This document shows, piece by piece, positions 24,657 through 36,162 of a DNA stretch of 64,000 bases; position 1 is the stretch's first letter, and each line of letters begins with the position of its first letter. Below the pieces are notes generated by a model. It had not been told where the DNA came from. It searched no databases and saw only the letters and a list, made by a program, of their open reading frames with translations. The stretch lies in NCBI GenBank assembly GCA_030268105.1, contig BSDZ01000086.1, positions 1,178,001-1,242,000 of the forward strand, given 5' to 3'. The translations under genes and the position numbers were made by a program. This stretch comes from Volvox africanus. Its lineage: Eukaryota > Chlorophyta > Chlorophyceae > Chlamydomonadales > Volvocaceae.

Positions 24657-27600
24657 CTTACATCGTGCGCGTACATGTGGTATTAAGAAAAAACTTCGGG
24701 GGCCCATAGCACTCGCGGAAGATGAATGTAGCTACAGAGGAGTCGACTGACCTGCACTGCCATGGTAGACATCTCGCGACCCTCCATGCTGTATGGGTGG
24801 GAATGGGGATGCACACCGCCAACCCCAGCGACAGCACCGGCAATGGTGGCCGCCATTGGATGGTGCGGATGCGGGTGAGCTGTCGTCATGGCGTGGTGTG
24901 AGTGGCGCGAGATGGGACTCGGAGAGCCCGGAGACTCCTCGCTCTTGATGCAGCGATTGTTTAAAACACACGGGAGGGTGCAGTAGCACGCAGGGAACAA
25001 CACGAGTAAAATCCAGCAAGCCAAGGACGCAGAGTATACTTAGTCTTATAAAGCAGGGCAGAGATAGTACAAAGAGGTTCAAAGCGCGGCCGGTACCGAT
25101 CGGATGCGTGGTTACAACTTGAAAGAGCCACCACGACCGACTCACACACGCCCCTGCCTCACCTGCTCCGGCACCATGTCCAAACTCCTGCCTCCATGCG
25201 CATACGAATCTGTGTCCGTCTCTGGCGTATCCCCAGTGCTATTGTCACCCAGGGACTGTATGTCCGCGGCGTTTCCGGAGCTGCCACGCCGCTGTAATGG
25301 CCGTGCGAAGCTAGCAACGGCTGCAGCGGCGACCGTGGCGAACGAAGCACCAGTCACAGCGGAGCCAACCGAGTTGGACCGGGCTCGGGTTTCCAAGACA
25401 GCGCTCCGCACGTGGAGGCTAGGCTGGAAGTCGCCACCCACGTTGCTTATCTCGAACAACGAAGTACTGGTAGGGCTGGCCGATCTTCAACGGTTGCAAG
25501 GTGTATGGGGCACGGGGTGGTCGGGTATGAAGCGGCCATGTAACCGCGTCTATTAACTCAAAACGGATTCCGGCACGAGGAATCAACGTTTATAGCTAAT
25601 TGGATCTATCTCCCTCCTCCAACCTGTATCTTGGCCATGCATTTAAACGAAGCTTCTTTCCTCAGCAACTCGGGTATGGTTCACGAATGCTGCAAGTTTG
25701 TTTACGTGCAACTTGCCCTTTCCGAATATTTCGCACCTGCTGTCGGCATCCTCAGATGGTTGCCCCAGCGGAGGACTGGATCGCTGGCTAACAATGCCAC
25801 TGCTGGCACTGGCTGTCGCATCTAGCATCTGCGCACAACAGGACAGGTTTTAACCGCATAACCGTACACCGTGGTAACTTAACGGATCAATTTCACGCCC
25901 TCCAACTCATGGATGCGTCGCACTTGCATCCATGGCCGAGTATAGGTCACGCCATCAGCGCCATCCATTTTTGGGGGCTAATTAATTCGAAATGCGAATT
26001 GTTACACACTCCTTAGCGGATTTCGACTTCCATGATCACCGTCCTGCTGTTTATATCAACTTTCATGTAATTCGGAGGCTATGCCTTAGATGCTTTGTTA
26101 ATGTGCACATGGAATGTGGAACGTACCTTGCCCTCCTGCCCTCCCGAGGAAAGTGCCTTTTGTACCACCTGCCCACTGAACCCCTGGTAAGATGTCAGCA
26201 GGCGCGTAGTGCTCCGCCGCAAATCAGACCGGTGGCGGTGGTGGTGGTGATCACTGCGGGGCTGTCCGAAAGTGAGCTGGGGTATTCCTACCACGCGGCT
26301 GGGGCGCCGGCGAGGCATGAAAGAGACATCCGGCGGGGCGGTGGGCGTGCCGCCCTTCGACCGCGATCCAACGCCACCTGACACCATTTGCTGCAGCGAC
26401 TGCAACCCTGCTGCCGCTACAGTTATAGGTAAGGACTGCGAGATCTGGAAGGCAGCGGCGCTACTGGCATCGCGGACGCCAGTCGCAAAACCCCCGACCA
26501 CCGACTGGTACTGTGCAACCGAAAGCGTGCGCGAATGGGCGCCGCCGCCGGAAGGAGTGGAAGTGGTGGAGCTGCCAAAGTGATTTGTTGGTGCGGGCAT
26601 TGCAGAGGGGCCAGGGTTGGACCGGCGGGTGCGCGAATCATGTTCCATGACTGCCATGGTGAGGTTGCCACCAGCAGCGATGTGCAGCACACGCCGCCCA
26701 TCGAGGCAGCCGACAATCTGGAGACGGTAACCAGGAAGAGGGCGTCATACTAAGAATGATTACATGATGGCAAGGCCAAGAATTGGGCGACAAGTGCTGT
26801 TTGAAAAGGCTGGAATTGAAAGCATTTCAGAGTATACATGGTGCACATGTAGCCACACTAGTCTGCAAAGGCCGCCCCAGTACAATGGCTTCATTCAACC
26901 CCACAGGCAGAAGTAGGTATGAGCGTTGTCCTAGTTTCCTATCCAGAAGCAGAGCACACAGATGCTGGAAGCGATATACCTGCCACAACACCTGGCTACG
27001 TACCTGGGGCAGGGAGTGGTCTGTCTGTGCTGCCCGGACCGCAACTGATGCATCCGTGGAAGTTCCCATGCCCCACAAACCCAGTTGCCCCTCAGCTCCG
27101 CAACCCCACGCCAGCAGTCGCACCCGACGCTGGTCATCGGGGATCTGACCATTGGCCTGCACAAGGGCGGAAGGCGGAGAACGAAATGCGGTGACGCGTC
27201 ATCATACAGGCAACACTTCCTTTAACGCGCACGCGCGCCTCAGGCACCCGTTGTGTGCGAGCCCAGAGACATATCCATCCGCAGCTGCACCAGCTCCCAC
27301 TAACCCACTATGATGCCCTGGTTACGAGGCTGGAATTCGCCAGTAATAGCACTTACTTGCACCTTGCTGGCGACTGCCACCACGTGGCGCATTCCACAAG
27401 CCACCTCCTCCACGAACATGCCAAACAGGTTACCATCCACCTGCGCGGAAAAGGGAAAGCAGTGACACCATAAGGCGCAAAGACTGTTCCATTGAGGCCA
27501 ATCGTAACGCATGAACTACACTCCATCTTTGCTCATATGATGCTACCACACACGTGCAGAACACTCGTGATGTTATGAAATCAAATATGAATGGATTGGA

Positions 27601-30600
27601 CGCGTTGAACCACCTTGCGTTTGCATGGGTGGATGCATCTTGGGTTGATAATTGAGCTCTTTGCCTCCGGAGCAAAAGTTGTACGGGTAGTTCAGTTGCC
27701 TGGACCACGTTCTCTGATAACGAACTTTGGATTTCGGCAGCTTATCACCTCTCCCTTCATCACCACGTGCACGATTACCGGATGTCAATCATTCTCCGTC
27801 ACTGACCCCTGGGCCAATTACTAGTGTCGGCGTTAATCGTCCTCTGTGCTTCCATGTGACGTCACCTAGGGGTCACCCCTGGCGTCAGCGCCCAGGACAT
27901 GTGTGACCCCACACGGTGTGTTTCATTTTGGATTTAGAACCGCAATCCGCTCAAAGCTTCCGACTCCCCTTTTGACGTGTGTAGCTAGCTTCGCAAACCC
28001 TGCATTTTGACGGCCTGGCCTCCATGACCAACACGCACATGGAACATCTCAGTATCCGAGCACCACTGATACATCATCCAATAGAAAACCAGTCAGCAGA
28101 CTCAAGAAATCAAACAACCGCTGATGCTCTGTGCTCGCTCACCCGTGTTGGGATCTTTGCACCCTCCCACGTGCAATTCTTGTCGGTGGTATGCGCCCCT
28201 GTGCTGCCCATCTGGTACACCCGTCCATCCGCGGACAGCGCAATGGTCATGCTCCAGCCACAGACGACCTGTGATAGGCCCAAACCACGTCGGCAGCACC
28301 CACAGAAGCAGCATGATTATGGCGAATGAACCTGGCAGGGCAGCCAGGATAGCAGTGGCCACTGCCGGCGTCGTTTTCACTAGGCACTAGTGTCCTTACA
28401 CCAGCCAGACAAGCTGCGGCAAGATCAAGCAGCGAATGCAGCCAGGCAAGCAGCATTTAGGGAGCCCCTTATCTGAGCACTCGCACACAGGCATTCAACG
28501 CACACCTGGACGACGCCGTGCTTGTCCATGTCGCCACGCACGCGCGTGGGCGCCAGGCGGCCCTCTGTGTCGTCTCCCAAGCCCAGGCAGCCGAAGTGTT
28601 TATCGCGCTTGCCACTATCCATCCATGAGGAGTCGCCACCCCATGTGAACAATATTCCGGCCGCGCCTGCATTGCACCGTCGACAGGCCAAGACCGGCTG
28701 AAGTTGGTGAAATCATTTCCGGGACGCTCATAGTGCTGGATAGCACTGGCAGGGATGAAGAAAATAACAGGAGAGAAAGATATTCCCACATGACATCATC
28801 GTCTAGAATTCCAGTCAACAAATTCCAACAAGGCCTGGTGTCAAGATGCACGTCACCGGTCCCATAAAGCAAAGGTCAGATCATGTCTATTTTGCAACCC
28901 CGGTGATGGGAACGACCTCCAAATAATGTTCCAGAGCCTGGTAAACCAGCACGCGGAGCTCTCTCGTTCAGCGCTCCATGTCTGTGGTCCTCAGCGCTGT
29001 ACTTTTGCTGACAGTACAAGAAGCCAAGCCATGGCTCTCACCGCCATCATTGTGACACCACAACCGCAGGTTTAGCAGAGCACTGTCACGCAACACGAAG
29101 TCCCCTACTAGCAGCTGCGCACGGTCTGCCAGTGCCATACATTGAGCGTGACAACCAAGAGGATGGTGCAGTACATAAGGAGCACACTAACGTCTCGATC
29201 CAGCCTACATTCAAGGTTCAGGGGGCCAGTCCAAGCAACATTGCATCATGATACGCGTCACACCGACCCCCTTACCCGGCAGGGATTCGGAGAAATCCTC
29301 GGATGCCACGTCCGGCAACTTGTCAAAAGATGCCACACTGCAACTCGTCATCTCATCGCGCAAATAGCCCACGGAGGGCCCGGCATTTGAGCTGGAGGGA
29401 TCACCGCCGCCGTAGCTGCCTCTAACATGCGCTCGAGCCGCGTTGACGCTGGCTGCCGCCGCTGCTACCGCCCCCTGTAAGCGATATGGCCAACGTAGGC
29501 TCAAAAGAATTATTATTAAAACGACCTCATCGAAGCATGCAATCCAGATTGGTGATCCACAGAAGATTGCACAGGGATGCCCTTAAACGTATAAGAGCAT
29601 GAAGTCAGTCCTCTCGGATAGAACGATACATGACGTCGTTCCCCCAAATCTGTAAGCACAATAAGACTGTGGAACGGTCCAAACTATTTCCAGGGATCAG
29701 CAAAGCCCTACGCGGCGCGCTGACTGTGAGGTGCCATTTGTCAAGTATGCCATTAACGCCGGCGTGGTACTCCGTTCAGCATCAAACATCCATAAGCACA
29801 GGCTGCCAGACAAGATAGGACGGGATGACATCTTTTAGAAATGCAGTGCCATCTCGCCTAGGCCGTCTGCCTATCGCATGATGAGAAAGTGCTATCTAGC
29901 TGGTAACAACATATCGCAATCACATCTTCATACCGCACTTCCGCTCCCCACGTATACCTGCAAATCGCTCCCGCTGCTGCTCATGTCAGCTGTCCGCGAC
30001 CGTATGCGCAGCGACAGTTCACCACGGCTGCCATCTTCCACGCCATCCCCCGCGGTGGACATGTTCGGTACACTGGCCGTTGTGGGCAGATGCCGAAATG
30101 GATGCGGCTGGGCACCGGGAGTGCTGGCAGGTGTCACAAACTCCATGCTGGGCGTCAGGGACGCCGGCCGACTGCAGCGTCAAGACCAGTACGCGCGCAA
30201 TCTTTCAGAAGTCGGAAAGGTAACACGCTGAGAGCAGAAAAGCAATGCTTCCAAGACATGACCGCGCCCTGCGCTCCGTGACGGAGTCAGGCAAGCCATC
30301 CAGCATTGAAGGCAACGCAGAACGGCGATGCACAAGCGAAAGGGAACACAACGAGAAGGCAGAAACATGTCAACATCACCGAGGAGGGTCGAGGGAGCCC
30401 TGCGGTGCCACGAAGGGGAGTGGAAAAGCTTTCCACCATTCTCGCAGCTCGTGTCACAAACACTAACCGAGCCCTGACCTGCGGGTGCTGCTTCGTGGTC
30501 TTGCCACAGCTGCTGTGTGCCAGTAGCCGCAGCTGACATCGATGATGCACTTGTCCTCCAACTCCATCACTCTGCGAAGTATACCCATGTTGTGCATTCA

Positions 30601-33459
30601 GAGGGGATGCACGGGATGACCTAGACGCAAACAAACGTTCTAAGCAAGAGCATGCCAAATAGAAAAAATATATATCTATATATATAGTGGAAGCAGACTC
30701 AGTGTTAGGCCCGGAAAGGAGACTGAACGAACCAGGTGTGCTATGACTCGAGCTCTGAGATGGGACTAACCCCCAACAAGGTACCCACGCACAGAGGCGT
30801 CCATCAACGTCAGTAACTTTTTGAGGGTCTACTCCAGGAAAGCGGCACCATTTCATCGCTTCTATCGCATCGGTCTACCCCAGGACGGTGCACCGCTTCA
30901 GTGTGGAACCTGAGATCGGAAGATACCTTGGCGCGTCGGTTACGCAGAAACTTCATCATTGGTGACTGCCGCATATCGACGCACCTGCGGGGCCGGTATT
31001 CAGATTTGTGTGACCCATGACCAAGCCGTCCAAACAGGCCGTTGCCCCAGGTGTACAGAAGGCCGCCTTCCGTTATTGCCGCAGTATGATAGGGCCCGCA
31101 GGATACTGCAAGGACCTGCAAGCACAGGTGGACAGCCATGGTGAGTTTTAAGGTATCGCAGGGATACACGGCAGCCAGGGCAGGTGTGCATTTTCCGCAA
31201 GACTGAATCTCGGGGTTACATAAGTGCAACTGCCACACCCAATCGGCTTAACAACGTTCATCCTAAGAGGCCCGATTGCCGAATTGCTGGATGCCACCCC
31301 TCAGACCTTGACCGGTTAGCCGCACCTTGACATCCTCCCTCAGGCCAGGGAAAACCACCGGCGCAGGCTCCGCGCACGGAAACGCGTATCCGTTGCCTAG
31401 CTGACCCGCCGTGCCTTTACCCCACATGAAAAGCCGTTGCCCGGCAGAAATGGCAGCAGAAGCGCCTTCTCCGCATGAAACTGTGCGAACCCCCCTTCCG
31501 CCCATGCGCGTCAGCAGGCGGGGTTTGGGAACATTGCCGCACCATCCGTGACCCAGATTGCCATCTGCATGGTGATGAGTCAGGAATGGAGAACAGTTCA
31601 TATTAGCTGAAAGTGACAAAAAGTATGCAACAGGGTCTCAGAGAAAGCCGAATGCGTAGGAACGAGCCAAGTGCTGCAATCGATAACTCTCGATTCACGC
31701 TTATCCCTGTCTTTCCCATTTGTTACATCCCCCCCAGCTCTGCGTTCCGGTCCTCCCTGTGCCCTAGACCAAATCGAACCAGGTTCATTTCATTTGGAAA
31801 ACGGCAGACTGAAAACCCCCTCTGCCCCAAACATGCTAGTAGGGGTTATAGCCCCAAGCCTCATGTTCAAACACAGAAACCCACTGGATACTAGCTTGCC
31901 CAACCTCCCACATACCCCCCCCAGCCGCATCTCAACGCAGCCCATCTCACCCACCTCTGCCAAGGCCCCACGTATAAAGCTCCCCGTTACGCGTAATAAG
32001 CGCTGCATGTCGTGGTGCACACGCAACACGTGCGACATCCACGCAGTTAGCTTCGCCGACGAGGTTGGGCCTATTGCTCTGCATTACGACGCGCAAAGAC
32101 TCATGGCTTGCTGACGGCTGCACGACACAAGAGCAAAGAGTTGCAAGTCAACATGATGGCCGTTGCATGAGCGCTACGGCAGAAATGGCATGCGTGAAGA
32201 TGTTGCTGTACGTTGCTACAAGTCCATGTCCCAAGCACACGCCCATGCATTTATCCTTTCTTGCTAAGGGTGATGTTACCAAATGTTTTTGGCAACCTTC
32301 TAAGGCACAGCTCTCAATATGGAAGCTCTCCCCATGGAACAGACGTTTTCCTTCACGCGTACAAAGAGCTATGAAAGTTGTTTTAAGATCACATGTAATC
32401 TCCCGCGGTGTTAACCTGTCTCCCGGTGTTAGCCGCTGCTTACTCCTGAGTCGGACAACCTGAAAACCCAGTTTGCAGCAGTTGACCAGCAAGTCCTACT
32501 AATGAACCATCCCGCCTCATTGCCTTGCTGGTTTGTAATCCGCAATTCTGTACAGCTCAACAGTATTTACATTTCCAGGACTGGAGCTTTGTTCATCCGC
32601 TTCAACCACCATGAGGCTTCCCCAGGCATACAGGTCGCCCATCTGCGCCCTCGTATCAGTCTGTGAAATGCCCATCGCTGCGCCGCTGCTGCGCATACTT
32701 TTCATCAAGTCCAAGCTCGCTGCGCAAAAAAGGGAAGAAAGATCAATACATAAACCACATCTATCAGCATATTGAGAAGGCACATCTAATCATCGGACGA
32801 CAAACAGGGCGCTAAGCATGCGCGCATGCCCTTGCCCAGGGCGTTGTGGAACACACACTACGGCGGGAGCTACGTTTGGTGTTGGGAAACGGAGATGGTG
32901 TTCGGGGCAAAGGAGATTGCGACCGGGGTATTAAGCTTGATGACTTTAGGATAGATGAAATGGCGCCGGCATTGTGCCTCTGTGCTTAAACGCTGGGGCA
33001 AAACATCGTTCACATCATGCTGCCAGCACTGCCATTCACATCGGTGAATACCCCAAAATAAAAATAAGCAAAAAATAGACACACATAGAGAGAGAGAGTG
33101 GTTATTTCCAAAGTGATGTAAGTATTATCAAAGTGCTTATGACCTGCCTTGACCAACAGATTATATGATTACGAAACCTCGTTTGCCTTGCTAGGCGTCA
33201 TGAACACCAACACGGTAAACATGCGACTCCAAACTGGACCCCCCCTACCTCCATCACACTCACCAGCCATCGGCTTTGTTTTCGGCGTTGCCTTAGGCCG
33301 CCGATCTCCCGCCGTAGGCAGCGTGCGAACGCTTGCCAGCAAATTATTCACCACCGCCGGCTGTGGGGTGGCTCGGTGCTGCACAGGGAACGTACCCGTT
33401 TCGAGAAAGTACAACGCCTCACAGACTCGATGGAATTTAATCAGTAATGATGTGCGCAT
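19083..33459 (-). CDS. giant RCC1-propeller protein with long disordered tail
   Basis: Twenty-two exons with matching phases give about 2117 residues: 33459-33264, 32719-32571, 32078-31955, 31564-31326, 31115-30985, 30571-30479, 30171-29958, 29474-29276, 28666-28506, 28268-28143, 27440-27357, 27156-27004, 26717-26127, 25828-25737, 25466-25163, 24943-24752, 24565-24343, 23970-22694, 22386-22090, 21861-21517, 21230-20733 and 19748-19083. Seven RCC1-type blades are visible (LYAWGSLM, LYTWGLGRDGNLGHG, LFMWGKGTAGQLGNG, LYTWGNGLFGRLGHG, ILFTWGGD, VYQMGSTGA, LLAWGCGAEGQLG), enough for one propeller. About 137 Ser/Gly/Pro-rich residues are inserted between blades 4 and 5. The last ~1200 residues are Ala/Gly/Ser/Gln/His-rich, with one leucine-zipper-like stretch (NLLQQNEQLQKELEALRQQ) and an acidic patch. 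RCC1 propellers serve as Ran GEFs or as protein/lipid/chromatin docking modules; which applies here is unknown. The first exon and the start Met at 33459 are tentative. Intron 21 holds a dispersed repeat (20297-20595). Confidence 0.82.
20297..20595 (+). repeat. dispersed ~300-bp repeat, copy A
   Basis: Begins near ACCCCGACCAAGAGCGGGCC and ends near CCCCCTATCCCACACACAA. It is closely similar to 53441-53737 and more distantly to 52210-52487, all in the same + orientation. It sits in intron 21 of the RCC1 gene, antisense to it. No open frame typical of a transposase or reverse transcriptase is present, so a non-autonomous element is likely. Confidence 0.85.
24607..24654. repeat. (AT)24 microsatellite
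   Basis: A perfect AT dinucleotide run of 48 bp in the intron between RCC1-gene exons 24943-24752 and 24565-24343. Confidence 0.97.
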
Positions 33460-35502
33460 AGATTGATTTCACCGTGGGGCCCCGGAAAAACTTCTACAAA
33501 CCCACGACTGAAACTCGTGTGTGTTGCGTTTGGTCCCAAGGCTCCCAAGCTTGTATTGTGCCGCACAACCGCCCCGGATAACATGCTTCCTTTTTCAGAA
33601 AATTGCCGAAGCGTGCCGCGCCTTGTGTCCTAAGGTTGTCCTAGGGTTGCCTTCCACTCCCATAGTAGACAAAGCCTCTCCCCATCAGCAAGTAGGGTAG
33701 CCCCACCTGCGTCACTGCAGGTGCGCTGAATGTGCTGGACAGTGCATGCGTCCTGGCGGCGGGTAGCGCCTGTGGCGGCGTTGAGTAGAATGTGGTGGGC
33801 GGGTAGTGCATAATAATCTGCACCCCCCAATACCACATCTCATAATCATGTTTACTGTTGCAGATGACGTCCAGCGTACGGGAGCGCTTGCTCCTACAGA
33901 TGCAGACGAAAGACAGCAGCGGTGCCTTAAAGAGAGCCAGAGCTCGTGCACAGATGCCAAATCGGTGCTTCTTAGCGTCAGCTTTACCCAGACATGCAAT
34001 AACAATTGTGGCGGCACGTGCCCATCAGGAATACAGGTGATACATTCTCCTCAGCCCCTCCCAGAGCATTTCAGGTAGACCGCCCAAGTTCAGGCAATTC
34101 TTGTCCCAGGTGAATCGTCCGCCACCTACTCGTCCGTGTAGTGGATTGAGAATGAGACGTGCTGGGATTCAGGCTTAGGGTACTTCCGAAAGACGGAGCT
34201 ATTCTGGCCCTGTTCCAGGCGACAAATGCACTTGAGAGGGATACGCCGTACTTGACCCTGAAGGCCAAACCAAGGAGGGCACATACTTCAACATGAGCCT
34301 TCTGAACAATCGACACAAGATCAGGCATTCGTGAATAGCTAGGATTTCGGTAACGGCCACAGTCACTGTGAGGGTTGGGGGTGGGTGTGTCCTTAAACGC
34401 CAGCGAAAGGAGAGTGAGTGCCAGGTTGACCGCAGTCCCGTAGCAGGGGGCTAGGAAAGAGGCGCCATAGAGCAGCTGAAGCTGTCCCGCCCTCCCACGC
34501 GACGCACCTGATAAGGGGCGAATCCTCCAGTGTATAGTGCAAAAGGGCTCACGGGCGGGACGCGTCTAGCTTAAATCACCCGGGTTTCACGGTAAGCGGT
34601 GCAAGTGTACAGCTTTCCATACTCACAAACCCATCACACGTGACCGCATCACAACTGCGTGTCTTGTTGCACACCGAGACCTAATATCTGTCGACGGCAC
34701 CTGGTTCTTTCACACACCCGGACGTATAACATCACGCTTCGCCCTGCTGCCCTTCCAAGTCAAAAACATCACCCAATAATTAATTTACCTTCTTTGACTC
34801 CCACTGCAGCTCCGTCATATCGTTCGATAGCCGAAAAGGGTGCGACTTTGGCGCGCCAAGGCGCCCATACTTGAGCATATCCGTACCCTACATGTGTTAT
34901 TTGCCAAACGGTTCGGATCGAGATAAGGGATGTACCTCCACAGCTAGTAGGTCACTGAAGGTAAAGCTTGTGACTGTACCTTCCGCAGAAATGTGAGGAC
35001 TTCCTCATAAGGTTTTGGTCCGTCTGAGAATCCATTAAGAAAGACGCTTCCCCCCTCATATGTTGGGCACGGTAGGATGTCGACTGACATTTCCTGTATC
35101 ATCTGTATCACCTAGATTCACATGATTCTGTGGCAAATAAGAGTGCCTAATCTTTGTTTTGAAACATTTGGAAGATCCTTCTGATGCTTTGTCTCCAGTT
35201 GAACAAAATCAAACCGTTACACTTGCTATCCTTCAGAAGTCCCAGCATTTAACAGATCGTTCGCCTCCATATTATCAACAGGAATAAAGCTTACAACTCA
35301 AGACAATCAAGTATTTTGGAGTCTCGTCCATGTTCTTGTACGGAGCTGCTTCATTCCACAAGCGTGCGCACGGTGCTGTGTATACCGGGTAAGTGCAACA
35401 TCTTTCGATTGCTTATTGATTATAAACCTAATAAATAGGGAATTTGCGTTGACTTGGGATTTTGACATCCTAGCCGCCACTCGTAACGGTGTACCAACCA
35501 GA
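33460..35502. other. intergenic region upstream of two divergent genes
   Basis: Lies between the presumed 5' end of the RCC1 gene (-) and the EF-P gene (+), so it should hold both promoters. One exon-like stretch on the + strand is listed separately (33864-34035). No other coding region can be supported. Confidence 0.45.
33864..34035 (+). other. possible exon or gene fragment, Cys-rich reading
   Basis: The stretch is bounded by a good acceptor (TTTACTGTTGCAG) and a donor (ACAG|GTGATA). One frame is open and reads as a polar, cysteine-containing segment ending CNNNCGGTCPSGIQ; a second frame starts with ATG directly after the acceptor. A further + strand exon might follow at about 34081-34111, again CAG-bounded. 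I recognise no family. It could be a small unrecognised gene, a relic, or chance. Confidence 0.2.
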
Positions 35503-36162
35503 ATGCAGTGCCTTCGCCACACAAACGTTGCTCGCCGCACGGTCTTCAAGGCTGGCGCCGCACCACGACCTGAGATTCGCCCTCGCGCACTTCGTCTGGT
35601 CGTAAGGGCTGGGACAGTGTCCAGCAACGACTTCAAGAACGGACTGACGGTAGAGGTAGACAGCCAGCCTTACAAGGTCGTTGAATTCCTGCATGTGAAG
35701 CCCGGCAAGGGCGCGGCTTTCGTACGTACTAAGCTCAAAAACTTCTTGACGGGCGGTGTAGTGGAGAAGACATTCCGCGCCGGCGAAATTGTGAACACCG
35801 CAGACGTTCAGAAACGCGACGGTCAATTCACCTATGTGGAGGGAGATTCATATGTCTTTATGGATACGGAGACATACGAGGAGACGCGTCTTAAGCGGGA
35901 CGATTGGGCGCAGTACCTGAAGGAGGGCACTACCGTGGAGCTGCTTTTCTACAACGGCAAAGTTATTAGCGTTGACGTGCCACAGTTCATGGACCTTAAA
36001 GTATCCGAGACGTCGCCAAACGTCAAGGGTAACACGGCTGCCGGTGGGAGCAAGCCAGCGACCCTTGAAACTGGCGCCGTTGTGATGGTACCGTTGTTTA
36101 TCAGTGCGGGCGAGACCATCAAGATTGACACGCGGACGGGCTCCTACCTGTCTCGCGCGTAA
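35503..36162 (+). CDS. EFP: plastid translation elongation factor P, intronless
   Basis: A single uninterrupted frame of 219 residues. EF-P enters the ribosomal E site and rescues ribosomes stalled on poly-proline; this copy should act in the chloroplast. Residues 1-36 are basic, rich in Arg/Ala and free of acidic residues until Glu24, and end in VVRA, a typical stromal transit-peptide cleavage context. The mature part (about 37-219) contains the three EF-P domains in full: the N-terminal KOW-like domain with the loop PGKGAA and its Lys69 (the position modified in bacterial EF-P), the central OB domain, and the C-terminal signature near [15 protein letters not shown] residues 203-214 ([17 protein letters not shown]). 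The start was chosen as the only ATG giving a transit peptide. The lack of introns is striking beside 13- and 22-exon neighbours. TGTAA motifs occur at about 36821 and 36832. Confidence 0.95.
   Translation: MQCLRHTNVARRTVFKAGAAPRPEIRPRALRLVVRAGTVSSNDFKNGLTVEVDSQPYKVVEFLHVKPGKGAAFVRTKLKNFLTGGVVEKTFRAGEIVNTADVQKRDGQFTYVEGDSYVFMDTETYEETRLKRDDWAQYLKEGTTVELLFYNGKVISVDVPQFMDLKVSETSPNVKGNTAAGGSKPATLETGAVVMVPLFISAGETIKIDTRTGSYLSRA

Noticed and set aside
35416..35502. Upstream extension of EF-P from position 35416
   Set aside because: It would start at a non-ATG codon and precede a good transit peptide beginning at the ATG at 35503.
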